Assembly (NCBI RefSeq): GCF_036659115.1 | Contig: NZ_JAVXDF010000099.1 | Direction: 5' to 3' (one strand) | DNA from: Gordonibacter sp036659115 | GTDB taxonomy: Bacteria > Actinomycetota > Coriobacteriia > Coriobacteriales > Eggerthellaceae | Length of the DNA: 7,718 bases | Part shown: piece after piece, positions 1 through 6,166 of the stretch | Layout of the letters: each line of letters opens with the position of its first letter | How positions within the stretch are numbered: the first letter of the stretch is position 1 | Translations under genes and position numbers: made by a program | The notes under the pieces: model-generated | What the model was told of the DNA's origin: nothing | Database searches by the model: none | Seen by the model: only the letters and a program-made list of their open reading frames with translations

Positions 1-289
1 CAACTATTACGGGATGCGTCTCGTCTGCCCTCGGCTCTTTGTTTGGGATTGCAACTTTCGATACTTCATGCTTGCGCCCTATGAGGATCAGCGCTTTCAT
101 CGCAAACTCGCGAATCCGAAGATCGGCCTCCCATCGCCCCTTCGCCTTCTCTATCTTGTGCGGTATGAGGCGAACTGCTCGAATGAAGCCTTTCGCGGTG
201 CCATGACAGCTTGTGCTAGGGCGAATCGACTCCGTACGCAATGTCTGGCTCCGAACGCCCTCGTGCTCGTTTTCATTCGCTTCCGGCAT
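1..289 (-). CDS. Unrecognised protein, 5' part only (runs off the left edge)
   Basis: An open minus-strand frame starts at the ATG at 289-287 and has no stop through the window edge (96 codons visible). A strong Shine-Dalgarno, GAGGAGG (302-296), sits 6 bases before this ATG and is the main reason for the call. The visible protein starts MPEANENEHEG. It has an acidic N-terminal stretch, then a basic, probably helical part (residues about 33-75, with KIEKAKGRWEADLRIREFAM) and a hydrophobic patch ALILIG near residue 66. I do not recognise a family and see no signal peptide or catalytic motif. Codon use includes ATA, CGA and AGC, less GC3-biased than the genes downstream, which may hint at foreign origin or a non-coding frame. 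A competing ATG in another frame (294) closes after 47 codons. The frame is inferred to be real from the ribosome site and openness only. Confidence 0.45.
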   Translation of the reverse strand, partial: MPEANENEHEGVRSQTLRTESIRPSTSCHGTAKGFIRAVRLIPHKIEKAKGRWEADLRIREFAMKALILIGRKHEVSKVAIPNKEPRADETHPVIV

Positions 290-442
290 TGCATGCCTCC
301 TCGAGAAATAAGTACGACACCGTTGCCTAGACAAGCCCCTTTTGTCGACTCTCTCCCCTTTTCAACTATTCTAGCATCGTCATCTTCTTCTCCTTTAAAA
401 TGAAACGCGTTGGAAACAGCATCGAGGACGGGCGGTACGACC

Positions 443-922
443 ATGCGATACTATATTGATGGCTACAATGTGACGAAAAGCGATCCGGCCACCCGTACGC
501 TCGCCATCGAGGAACAGCGTAATGCGCTTGAGTCTCGTTTAAGGCTCTCCGCAAGCAGGATTCTCGGAAAAGCGGCATACACGATCATCTGGGATGGCGC
601 AGGTGGCGAAGGCCTTGTCAAGGGTGTCGACCGCCACGTCGTCTTCACCCGCAAGCCCACAGCTGACGATGCCATTGTCGAGTGTATCCGCTGTGCAACG
701 GAACACACCGGCGTCGTCACATCCGATCGCTCGCTTGCCAACCGCTGCCGGGAGGTTGCGTTGCATGGGATCGATATCGTCCCCTCCAACCGGCTGTTTG
801 CCCAAGCCAAGGCGACTCCGAGCAAGCGGAAGGGCGCTCCCCTTCCGCGCGATATCGGAATCCCCGCCAATGCCAACGAGATCAACCGCGAGTTGAAGAA
901 ACTCTGGGGTATCGAAGATTGA
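443..922 (+). CDS. YacP/Rae1-like NYN-domain ribonuclease
   Basis: A 159-residue protein that matches the YacP family (NYN/PIN-like nuclease fold) along its whole length; the family is about 160-175 residues. The start MRYYIDGYNV carries the first acidic residue of the active site (D6 in the YIDGYN motif). Further conserved acidic positions are WDG (D51), TADDAIVE (D75, D76) and VVTSDRSLANRC (D95), which together make the usual metal-binding set. The tail (residues 120-159) is basic then helical. In Bacillus subtilis the family member Rae1 is a ribosome-associated endonuclease that cuts mRNA in the A site; that role is known for the family, not shown here. ATG 443 was chosen over an upstream in-frame TTG at 410 because the family begins right at the MxxxIDGYN strand. 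The ribosome site is weak (GGGCGG, 430-435). It stands alone and converges on the flavoprotein gene. Confidence 0.85.
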   Translation: MRYYIDGYNVTKSDPATRTLAIEEQRNALESRLRLSASRILGKAAYTIIWDGAGGEGLVKGVDRHVVFTRKPTADDAIVECIRCATEHTGVVTSDRSLANRCREVALHGIDIVPSNRLFAQAKATPSKRKGAPLPRDIGIPANANEINRELKKLWGIED

Positions 923-996
923 AGCCCTGCTCCTCGCGCACCAGAGCATCCTTGCCGATACCTGGATGCACCTATTGTGCCGTACGACGCTTTTGC

Positions 997-1011
997 TTAG
1001 AGTAACTCTAA
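997..1011. promoter_or_regulatory. Short palindrome TTAGAG-N3-CTCTAA, possible protein-binding site
   Basis: A perfect 6-bp dyad with spacer TAA lies in the gap between two convergent genes. Its core is identical to the inner part of the larger hairpin at 1057-1089 (spacer TTG there), 69 bp away centre to centre. The half-site recalls operators of MerR-type regulators, but I see no convincing -35/-10 pair around it. It may be a regulator site or simply a related copy of the hairpin core. Confidence 0.35.
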
Positions 1012-1056
1012 CCATCTGTTCTGACGCGCTCATGCCGGTTTTTGCTGCGAGTACAG

Positions 1057-1089
1057 GCAATGCCCTTAGAGTTGCTCTAAGGGCATTGC
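1057..1089. terminator. Perfect 15-bp hairpin, probable bidirectional terminator
   Basis: Arms 1057-1071 and 1075-1089 are exact reverse complements with a 3-base loop (TTG); one G-T and one A-T pair extend it to 1055-1091. It lies 37 bp beyond the stop of the flavoprotein gene (minus) and 135 bp beyond the NYN nuclease gene (plus), so it could end both transcripts. There is only a short TTCT after it on the plus strand and no T-run on the minus strand, so it is not a textbook intrinsic terminator. It could instead be a 3'-end stabiliser or a protein-binding site. Confidence 0.6.
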
Positions 1090-1125
1090 TTCTGCCGCTA
1101 CGCGTCGGGTAAACCGACCTGGCAC

Positions 1126-2697
1126 CTACTGGTAAGCGTCGATGCTGCCTTTCTTCCACTCAACCAGCTGAGCGGACTCTTTATCCTCCGTTGCAGCCGC
1201 CGCTCCGGCGATCTTTCCGAACACCAGGGCCTGGATCAGGCCGTTGCCGCTCATGTAGGCAGCGCCGCCTCGGCACGAGAAGCCCTCAGTGCAGCCCCCT
1301 GCGGCATACAGGCCCTGGACGAGGCTCCGGTCGGCGCGTAGCACGTGGCCAGCCACGTCGGTAGGCATACCACCTTGCGTGTGGCGGATCTCGCCGGTTA
1401 TCTTGAGCGCATAGTACGGACCGTCGAAGCTTGCAGGCAGGTGCGAGCGGTTGAACTTGTCCTCCCCTTTCCCAAGCGCTGCTTGGTACTCGGAGATCGT
1501 CTTTTCCAGCGTTGCCGCGTCAGCGCCAATGGCCGCTGCAAGCTCGGTTGCCGTTGCGCCCTTCTTGACGATACCCGCCTTGTCCCATCCGGGGAATTTC
1601 AGGCTCTTGGCAACCTGGACGTCGGTGAAGCACAGGTAGGCAATGCGATCGGTTTGGGCGAGGATATGCGGGGAAAGCTCCGAGTACCCGCCGTACTCGC
1701 TCATGAAGCGGTTGCCCTCCTGGTTCACAATGATGCCGCCGTTGTTTGCCATGGCCTGCTCAAGGGTCTCGTCGTTGTCCACGCCATGGAAGGCATGCCC
1801 TTGGTAAGATCCCATGTTCTGCAACTCGACTCCCAGCTCCTGCGCCCAAAGGATGCCTTCTCCGGTAGCGCCCGGGGCAACCCGCTTGAAGGCGTCGACG
1901 GCCTCGGGGCAGTATTGGGCCAGCATTCCAGGGTTGTTCGCAAAACCGCTCGAGGCGAGGACGGTGTTCTTGGCGATGATGGCAACTTGGTCCTTCCCGC
2001 TCTTGCCGTAAGCGCCTATGACAGCCTCGCCTTCGTCGTCAAGTACAAGGCCCTGTATCTCACATGAGAGCATCTGTTTGATGGCCTGATTGCCTCCCAT
2101 ACTAGCTATTAAGGCGTCAGTCAGGCCCTTGCCAGCATTCTCGGTCGTATGCATGCGGTGCGCAGTCTGGCCGTAGTACAGGGCAGCGTCGATGTTCCAG
2201 ACGGCACCGTGCGACTCGGTCCACTCAACGATATCGCGCGACTGCTCGGTAACGGTGTACACCAGGTCAGGACGCACGCTGTAATTACTCGGACGCATGA
2301 TGTCGATGACGCAGGCTTCCACGCTGTCCGTTTCGCCCATGCCGGCTTGCTGTTTGGTGCCAACGGCGGGGATCTTGCCGCTCGAGAGCATCGTGGCGCC
2401 GCCGAGGACGCTCGTCTTCTCGCACAGCACCACCTGGGCACCCTGCTCAGCGGCACTCAAGGCCGCACAGATACCGGCTCCGCCGCCACCGATGACCAGC
2501 ACATCGGTCTCGCTTTGGGTCATGCTTGCAACGTCGCCCTTGCGCTTCGCATACATCAACTCGCCTGCTGATTTGCGCGCATTGCCTTCTGGCTGCTTCT
2601 GCGCAGGTGCACAGGCAACAAGCGCTCCTGCCGAAGCCGCTGTTACCGATCCGATGGCCAGCCCCTTGAGCAGGTCCCTTCTGGTCAGATTTCCCAT
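1126..2697 (-). CDS. Tat-exported lipoprotein FAD-dependent reductase (fumarate reductase/flavocytochrome c superfamily)
   Basis: A 523-residue flavoprotein, probably on the outer face of the membrane, reducing an unidentified organic acceptor. The start at 2697 gives MGNLTRRDLLKG, a twin-arginine signal, followed by a hydrophobic stretch and a lipobox-like LVAC (C29). An AAGGGGA ribosome site precedes it; the frame is open further upstream but those starts lie before the proposed promoter. FAD-binding features: GGGGAG (70-75), E93 for the ribose, GGATMLSSG (99-107), and the C-terminal GLYAAGG (462-468) with GNGLIQALVFGKIAG (484-498). HTQGG (439-443) matches the conserved active-site His loop. 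By my from-memory alignment to Shewanella flavocytochrome c3, the catalytic Arg position is Y338 and the substrate-binding Arg position is Y481, so fumarate is an unlikely substrate. No haem or FMN-binding domain and no membrane partner is adjacent. It is divergent from a LysR regulator, the likely controller. Family call sure; substrate unknown. Confidence 0.9.
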   Translation of the reverse strand: MGNLTRRDLLKGLAIGSVTAASAGALVACAPAQKQPEGNARKSAGELMYAKRKGDVASMTQSETDVLVIGGGGAGICAALSAAEQGAQVVLCEKTSVLGGATMLSSGKIPAVGTKQQAGMGETDSVEACVIDIMRPSNYSVRPDLVYTVTEQSRDIVEWTESHGAVWNIDAALYYGQTAHRMHTTENAGKGLTDALIASMGGNQAIKQMLSCEIQGLVLDDEGEAVIGAYGKSGKDQVAIIAKNTVLASSGFANNPGMLAQYCPEAVDAFKRVAPGATGEGILWAQELGVELQNMGSYQGHAFHGVDNDETLEQAMANNGGIIVNQEGNRFMSEYGGYSELSPHILAQTDRIAYLCFTDVQVAKSLKFPGWDKAGIVKKGATATELAAAIGADAATLEKTISEYQAALGKGEDKFNRSHLPASFDGPYYALKITGEIRHTQGGMPTDVAGHVLRADRSLVQGLYAAGGCTEGFSCRGGAAYMSGNGLIQALVFGKIAGAAAATEDKESAQLVEWKKGSIDAYQ

Positions 2698-2720
2698 GGT
2701 GTTCCCCTTCCCTGTTTGTT

Positions 2721-2735
2721 GCGGGCCTTGCCCGC
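2721..2735 (-). other. Small GC hairpin in the reductase 5' leader
   Basis: GCGGGC and GCCCGC flank a 3-base loop, giving a six-pair GC stem. It ends 23 bases before the reductase start codon and would begin about 5 bases after the proposed transcription start, so it would form the very 5' end of the mRNA. Such 5' stems can protect a transcript from decay; that role is inferred. Confidence 0.35.
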
Positions 2736-2746
2736 GGTACATGACG

Positions 2747-2752
2747 AATATA
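2747..2752 (-). promoter_or_regulatory. Candidate -10 element of the reductase gene
   Basis: On the minus strand this reads TATATT, five of six matches to TATAAT. It would place transcription start near 2740, about 43 bases before the start codon. No good -35 lies 16-18 bases upstream, which fits a promoter that needs an activator such as the divergent LysR protein. Confidence 0.4.
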
Positions 2753-2795
2753 CGCAATGCCGGCACTCCGAGAAAAGAAACTCTTCATGGTCCCC

Positions 2796-2820
2796 ATACG
2801 CAAACTCAAGGTTTACGCAT
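2796..2820. promoter_or_regulatory. Imperfect inverted repeat, candidate LysR binding site
   Basis: ATACGCAAAC and GTTTACGCAT, separated by TCAAG, are reverse complements at 8 of 10 positions. The centre is about 68 bp upstream of the inferred reductase start point near 2740, close to the -65 position typical of LysR recognition sites. A T-N11-A spacing exists inside it but is not centred on the dyad. The assignment rests on symmetry and position only. Confidence 0.45.
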
Positions 2821-2896
2821 AGCTATAACTCCCTGTCAGGAGGGTGCAGCCCTATCTGATCAACCGCAAAGGCGGGAGCAGATACGAAGAGAGGAC

Positions 2897-2925
2897 TTCA
2901 TGCGAGCGTGCAGTTTGTCTATACT
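2897..2925 (+). promoter_or_regulatory. Candidate promoter of the lysR gene
   Basis: TTCATG (2897-2902) and TATACT (2920-2925) are 17 bases apart. The -10 matches five of six consensus bases; the -35 only three. Start would fall near 2932, leaving a leader of about 80 bases before ATG 3015. Confidence 0.35.
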
Positions 2926-3014
2926 GCAAGTCAAGGGGATGGGGTTGCCCGGCCGACTTTACGTTTGGCCAATCGGGCGAGAAGGCAGGTCTGCCTGCCA
3001 AAAAGGGGCCTTCT

Positions 3015-3938
3015 ATGGCGAGATTTTACATGGACGCAGATCAGAAACGGTATTTCTGCGTACTGTGCGCAACAGGCAACATCACACAGGCGGCACAGGA
3101 GCTCTACCTTTCCCGTCAAGGTCTATCGAAGAGTATGCGAAGCCTCGAGGAGCGCCTAGGCGCTCGCCTCTTCATTCGCGGCAAGCAAGGCGTCGGATTG
3201 ACGGAGGCGGGACGAATCCTGCTGCGCTGCATTCGCGAAGAGGATCGGCTTTGGGAAGCCTGCCTAACCGAGATCCAAGAAACGGGCGAAACGGCACCGG
3301 AGCTTATTCGCGTGGGCCTGCTCAGCATGTATTTCGGATACGACCAGAAAAGAGCCCTGTTCGCCAGCTTCCAAGACGATCCTCTCATCAAAATCGAAGT
3401 GGTCGACGGCGACCATCCCGCTTACTGGCAGGCCATTGCCGCAGGAGATATGGAATTCGCCTTCTCCCTCAATCCACCTGAGGATATGGGCCTTCCCACC
3501 ATCAAACTCGACGAAGACACACTTGCGGTCCTGCTCAGTATGGACAATCCTCTGGCGGGAAAAGAATACGTCGACTTCAAGGCTGACCTGCAAGGAAAGA
3601 CCGTCATTCAGACGAGCCCCTACAAGGGCAAGCTGTACAAGACCGCCTTCAAGAACCACGGCATCGAGGTCGAGCCGCTCCTGCATGACAAGAACCTGAT
3701 GCTGGCGCGGGTATCCACGAGCGATGATTTTTTCATCATCCAAAGCCAGTATGCGAAGAACCTGGTCACCGATCAGATTTGCATGCGGCCGTTGATCAAT
3801 GCACCTCTCGAAATGGACGCGGTGTTCGTATTCCGCCACGACTTGAGCCCGATCGCGCAAACCGTGGCGAGGCGGATGCTGGAAACCTACGGCAAAGAGC
3901 GCGAACTCGATGCCTATTTTGCCAAGGACGACCTCTGA
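3015..3938 (+). CDS. LysR-type transcriptional regulator
   Basis: A 307-residue DNA-binding regulator of normal family length. Residues about 9-70 form the winged helix-turn-helix, with the typical pattern CATGNITQAAQELYLSRQGL and then SMRSLEERLGARLFIRG and GVGLTEAGRILL. Residues about 96-300 form the effector-binding domain (IRVGLLSMYFG at 98-108 is the usual first strand, and DTLAVLLSMDNPLAG at 168-182 the middle one). ATG 3015 is chosen because it puts the HTH at the usual distance from the start and has an AAGGGG ribosome site; the frame extends upstream to 2844 but that extension resembles no family sequence. It is transcribed divergently from the flavin reductase gene, so it probably senses that enzyme's substrate or a related compound and controls both genes; the ligand is unknown. 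GC content is lower than in the genes to the right. Confidence 0.93.
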   Translation: MARFYMDADQKRYFCVLCATGNITQAAQELYLSRQGLSKSMRSLEERLGARLFIRGKQGVGLTEAGRILLRCIREEDRLWEACLTEIQETGETAPELIRVGLLSMYFGYDQKRALFASFQDDPLIKIEVVDGDHPAYWQAIAAGDMEFAFSLNPPEDMGLPTIKLDEDTLAVLLSMDNPLAGKEYVDFKADLQGKTVIQTSPYKGKLYKTAFKNHGIEVEPLLHDKNLMLARVSTSDDFFIIQSQYAKNLVTDQICMRPLINAPLEMDAVFVFRHDLSPIAQTVARRMLETYGKERELDAYFAKDDL

Positions 3939-3942
3939 GCCA

Positions 3943-3956
3943 TGACGGATCCGTCA
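3943..3956. other. 14-bp palindrome just after the lysR stop, possible weak terminator
   Basis: TGACGGATCCGTCA is a perfect palindrome, giving a 5-bp stem with a 4-base loop, 4 bases after the lysR stop. It is followed by an A-run on the plus strand rather than T, so termination of lysR is doubtful. The rest of the gap up to 4115 shows no gene I can support, only another incidental 12-bp palindrome at 4002-4013. Confidence 0.25.
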
Positions 3957-4115
3957 AGAAAAAAGCGCTTCGCCTATGTCGTGCCATGGTTGACGAGGGC
4001 ACGATAGCTATCGGCCCCACGGTACTGGGCAATTCCGAGACCCCCATCTGAGGCCGAGCAGTTCACGCCGAAACACCTGCTGGCACATATCGAGACCGAC
4101 AGGTCACGGTCGACC

Positions 4116-4697
4116 TCAAGGGTGCACTGCGCCTCCGGCAGGCGGTTTAGGCTGGGGCATGAACCGCTTTGCGAGCGCCACGGCGGCGAAGCCGAGTGCC
4201 ACGCCCAGCACGGCACCCACCAGGATATCGCTGGGGAAATGCACGTAGAGGTACAGCCGCGAGAATGCGATGAGGGCCGCAACCACGATCGCGCCGATCT
4301 TCGCTGCGGTAACGCCGCGCCCTGCACGGGGCAAAAGGCAGATCACGGTAGCCGCCGCAAAAGAGGCCATAGAGTGGTTCGAGGGAAACGAATCGCCGGT
4401 GGGCGGCGGGATGAGCAGCGGGAATCCACCGACTGCATCGTAAGGGCGCATCCGTCCGACGAGAGGTTTCAAGACAAGGCTTCCCACGACGACGGTGAGC
4501 AGCAGTGCCACGACAACGGCGATACCGTACACTCGACGTTTCGGCTGCGCAACGAGCACGGCTGCCGTCACGAGCCATACGATCCCGAGGTCGCCCAGAT
4601 GCGTCACGAAGGGCATCACCGCGTCGAGGAACGGCGAGCGCAGGTGCTCTTGTATAGCATCGAGGATAGCGAAATCCATGAGCGTGCTTCCGTTCAC
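4116..4697 (-). CDS. PAP2-family membrane lipid phosphatase
   Basis: A 193-residue multi-pass membrane protein with all three signature motifs of PAP2 phosphatases: KPLVGRMRP (K77, R84, P85), FPSNHS (105-109; Asn107 replaces the more usual Gly, the catalytic H108 is kept), and SRLYLYVHFPSD (R147, H153, D157). Hydrophobic segments lie near residues 38-50, 57-76, 110-123, 132-146 and 158-177. Members dephosphorylate lipid phosphates or pyrophosphates at the outer membrane face; undecaprenyl pyrophosphate recycling (BcrC-like) is a common role, but phosphatidate-type substrates are also possible. The start is GTG 4697, with AGGAGG (4710-4705) seven bases upstream. It overlaps the TGA of the upstream thioesterase remnant as GTGA, which implies an original two-gene operon with translational coupling. 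An in-frame ATG at 4679 is the alternative start. Confidence 0.88.
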   Translation of the reverse strand: MNGSTLMDFAILDAIQEHLRSPFLDAVMPFVTHLGDLGIVWLVTAAVLVAQPKRRVYGIAVVVALLLTVVVGSLVLKPLVGRMRPYDAVGGFPLLIPPPTGDSFPSNHSMASFAAATVICLLPRAGRGVTAAKIGAIVVAALIAFSRLYLYVHFPSDILVGAVLGVALGFAAVALAKRFMPQPKPPAGGAVHP

Positions 4698-4902
4698 ACC
4701 CTTCCCTCCTCAGGCTCCATGGCCTCAAGGTAGCGTTCGTAGAGTTCGGGTACCTGCTTTTTCATGCTGACCGGCTTGAACGTGCCCGAATAGACGACGC
4801 CGTGCGTGCATCCTCGAAATACAGCAGATAGTTGGCGTGGTAGACGATGCCCATCATGTCCGTTTCGCCGTAGCGCACGGCTATTGGCTTGCAAACCCGC
4901 AT
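4694..4902 (-). pseudogene. Hotdog (YbgC-like) acyl-CoA thioesterase with internal deletion and frameshift
   Basis: From ATG 4902 the frame reads a good thioesterase N-terminus: RYGETDMMGIVYHANYLLYF (residues 10-29), then EDART, including the conserved D..GIVYHANY active-site loop. Directly afterwards it leaves the family pattern and stops at 4762. A different frame just downstream gives a typical family C-terminus, TFKPVSMKKQVPELYERYLE, ending at TGA 4694. Only about 34 + 30 recognisable residues remain, while intact members have about 130-150, so roughly 70-80 codons are missing and the two parts are out of frame. The junction lies about 4784-4803. The enzyme would have cleaved acyl-CoA thioesters; it is almost certainly inactive. 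GAGGG before ATG 4902 is a plausible ribosome site. The stop still overlaps the PAP2 gene start. A sequencing or assembly error remains possible. Confidence 0.82.
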
Positions 4903-4932
4903 GGTGGCCCTCACGCTTCCTTCCTTTTCGGA

Positions 4933-4938
4933 TACAAT
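4933..4938 (+). promoter_or_regulatory. Candidate -10 element giving a leaderless hydrolase transcript
   Basis: TACAAT matches five of six -10 consensus bases and ends 7 bases before ATG 4946, so transcription would start at or next to the A of the start codon. No Shine-Dalgarno is visible before this ATG. Leaderless mRNAs are common in Actinobacteria. No clear -35 is present. Confidence 0.4.
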
Positions 4939-4945
4939 GGTTCCC

Positions 4946-6166
4946 ATGAGCAATATCGTATCGTATATGCAAGAGGATCAAAGGACGTTCGCGGAATCCC
5001 CGTTTAATCCCGCAGACAGCCTTGTGTTCTCGACGCTTTCCTACTTCAATTTCGAAGCGTGCACGCTGGTCGACCCGGCGTCGGATGCGCGCGTGCTGCT
5101 GCACGACGTCGTATCGCTCTCGGATTGGGACGCACTCACCCGCGCGAGCTGGCTCGAAGACGCGAAAGACACGCGGACGTTTCTGCAAGCGCTCATGGCG
5201 AGCAGGCGCTACCGCAACGTGACGCTCGCCTTCTACGCCAACGAACGGTCCGATGCCGTAGAAAAGCAGTTCTCGGCTACGACGTTCTTCTTGGCCGACG
5301 GAACTGAGGGTATACGAGAGCGAGCCTGTTTGGCGTTCCGCGGCACCGACGGCAGCTTCGCCGGCTGGAAGGAAGATTTCAACCTGTGCTTCAAAAGCGT
5401 CATCCCCTCCCAGTGCACCGCTGCAGCATACGTGTCCGGCGTCGCCTCTGCGACAGGCGGTCCCCTTGTGGTGACGGGCCACTCGAAAGGTGGCAACCTG
5501 GCCGAGTTCGCGTCGCTCGTTGCAGATGACACCGCCTACGCGCGCATCGAGGCCGTCTACAACCATGACGGCCCGTCGTTTCTGGAGGATCCGTCGCCTC
5601 GCAGGGCCGACGGCGCTTTCGACGCGCTGCTGCACAAAACGGTTCCCGAATCCTCTGCGTTCGGCATGATCCTCGAACGGCGCGCCGACTACCGCGTCGT
5701 TCGCTCCTCGGCGCTATCGGTGTTCCAACACGAGCCGTTCTCCTGGATCGTCGAGGGCGAGGACTTCTCGTACCAAGACGAGCTGAACCCCTCGGCACGG
5801 TTCTTCGACGATACCTTGGACGCTTGGCTGCGCAGCAAAACGCCTGAAGAGCGAGAACGCTTCATCGACACCATCTACGACCTGTTCGTCTCGACGCAGG
5901 CAAGCACTTGGGCCGAGTTCCAGACGAAGCTTTTGGGCAACACGCGCCAGATGCTCGGACGGGGGTCCCGCCTTGATCCCGAAACACGCAGCTTCGTGTT
6001 GAAGACGCTCGGCAGCTTGGCTTCCGTGCTGAGGGACGAGACGGTCAAGCGGTTTCGCCCCTCCCCTCCGGAATGGCTGCCCAAGCGGCAGGAGCGCTAC
6101 GACGAGGAGGCCTGCACGAGCACAGGCGAACAGGACCGGGGACGGGAAGGAAAAGAACGGGCATGA
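4946..6166 (+). CDS. Mbeg1-like (DUF2974) alpha/beta hydrolase
   Basis: A 406-residue predicted serine hydrolase. The N-terminal part (DSLVFSTLSYFNFE, residues 24-37) and the pairs FRGTDGSFAGWKEDF (131-145) and VVTGHSKGGNLAEFA (175-189) are typical of the Mbeg1-like family. G178-H-S180-K-G-G183 is the nucleophile elbow; D208 (NHDGP) and H262 (FQHEPFSW) are the likely remaining triad members. No signal peptide or membrane segment is seen, so it is probably cytoplasmic. Its substrate is not known; relatives are annotated only as lipase-like. The charged C-terminus (about 380-406) is probably disordered. ATG 4946 was chosen because the family match starts there and upstream ATG codons (4889, 4937) give unrelated residues overlapping the divergent gene or the candidate -10. 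It ends in an ATGA overlap with the next frame, suggesting co-transcription with the MenA-like gene. Confidence 0.82.
   Translation: MSNIVSYMQEDQRTFAESPFNPADSLVFSTLSYFNFEACTLVDPASDARVLLHDVVSLSDWDALTRASWLEDAKDTRTFLQALMASRRYRNVTLAFYANERSDAVEKQFSATTFFLADGTEGIRERACLAFRGTDGSFAGWKEDFNLCFKSVIPSQCTAAAYVSGVASATGGPLVVTGHSKGGNLAEFASLVADDTAYARIEAVYNHDGPSFLEDPSPRRADGAFDALLHKTVPESSAFGMILERRADYRVVRSSALSVFQHEPFSWIVEGEDFSYQDELNPSARFFDDTLDAWLRSKTPEERERFIDTIYDLFVSTQASTWAEFQTKLLGNTRQMLGRGSRLDPETRSFVLKTLGSLASVLRDETVKRFRPSPPEWLPKRQERYDEEACTSTGEQDRGREGKERA

Larger units (their letters stand above)
2698..3014. promoter_or_regulatory. 317-bp divergent control region between reductase and LysR genes
   Basis: This stretch has no convincing gene. 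It holds, from left to right: the reductase ribosome site, a small GC-rich hairpin in the reductase leader (2721-2735), a candidate reductase -10, an imperfect 25-bp dyad, a candidate lysR promoter, and the lysR ribosome site (AAGGGG just before ATG 3015). An AGGAGG at 2838-2843 is followed by no usable start at normal spacing. LysR regulators commonly bind in such a shared region and act on both genes. Confidence 0.6.

Noticed and set aside
14..403. Plus-strand open frame of 129 codons
   Set aside because: No ribosome site and no family-like sequence; it is rich in Ser, Pro and Arg and lies opposite the minus frame that has a strong GAGGAGG site.
539..1159. Minus-strand open frame of 206 codons
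   Set aside because: It is antisense to the NYN nuclease gene and runs through the hairpin region and the flavoprotein 3' end; GC-rich codon bias explains its openness.
2838..2843. AGGAGG in the divergent gap, with a GTG at 2844
   Set aside because: The GTG touches the site with no spacing, and the 57 extra codons it would add to the LysR protein do not resemble the family.
2297..3481. Plus-strand open frame of 394 codons
   Set aside because: It covers the 5' half of the reductase gene in antisense, the whole divergent control region and the lysR gene in a wrong frame, with no domain pattern.
4002..4013. Perfect palindrome CGATAGCTATCG
   Set aside because: Short, no T-run, no repeat of it at other gene ends in the window; it may be chance.
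4122..4733. Plus-strand open frame of 203 codons
   Set aside because: Antisense shadow of the PAP2 gene, rich in His and Arg, no recognisable fold.
4694..5635. Minus-strand open frame of 313 codons
   Set aside because: Only its last about 35 codons are real (thioesterase C-terminus); the rest is antisense to the hydrolase gene and the out-of-frame thioesterase N-terminus.
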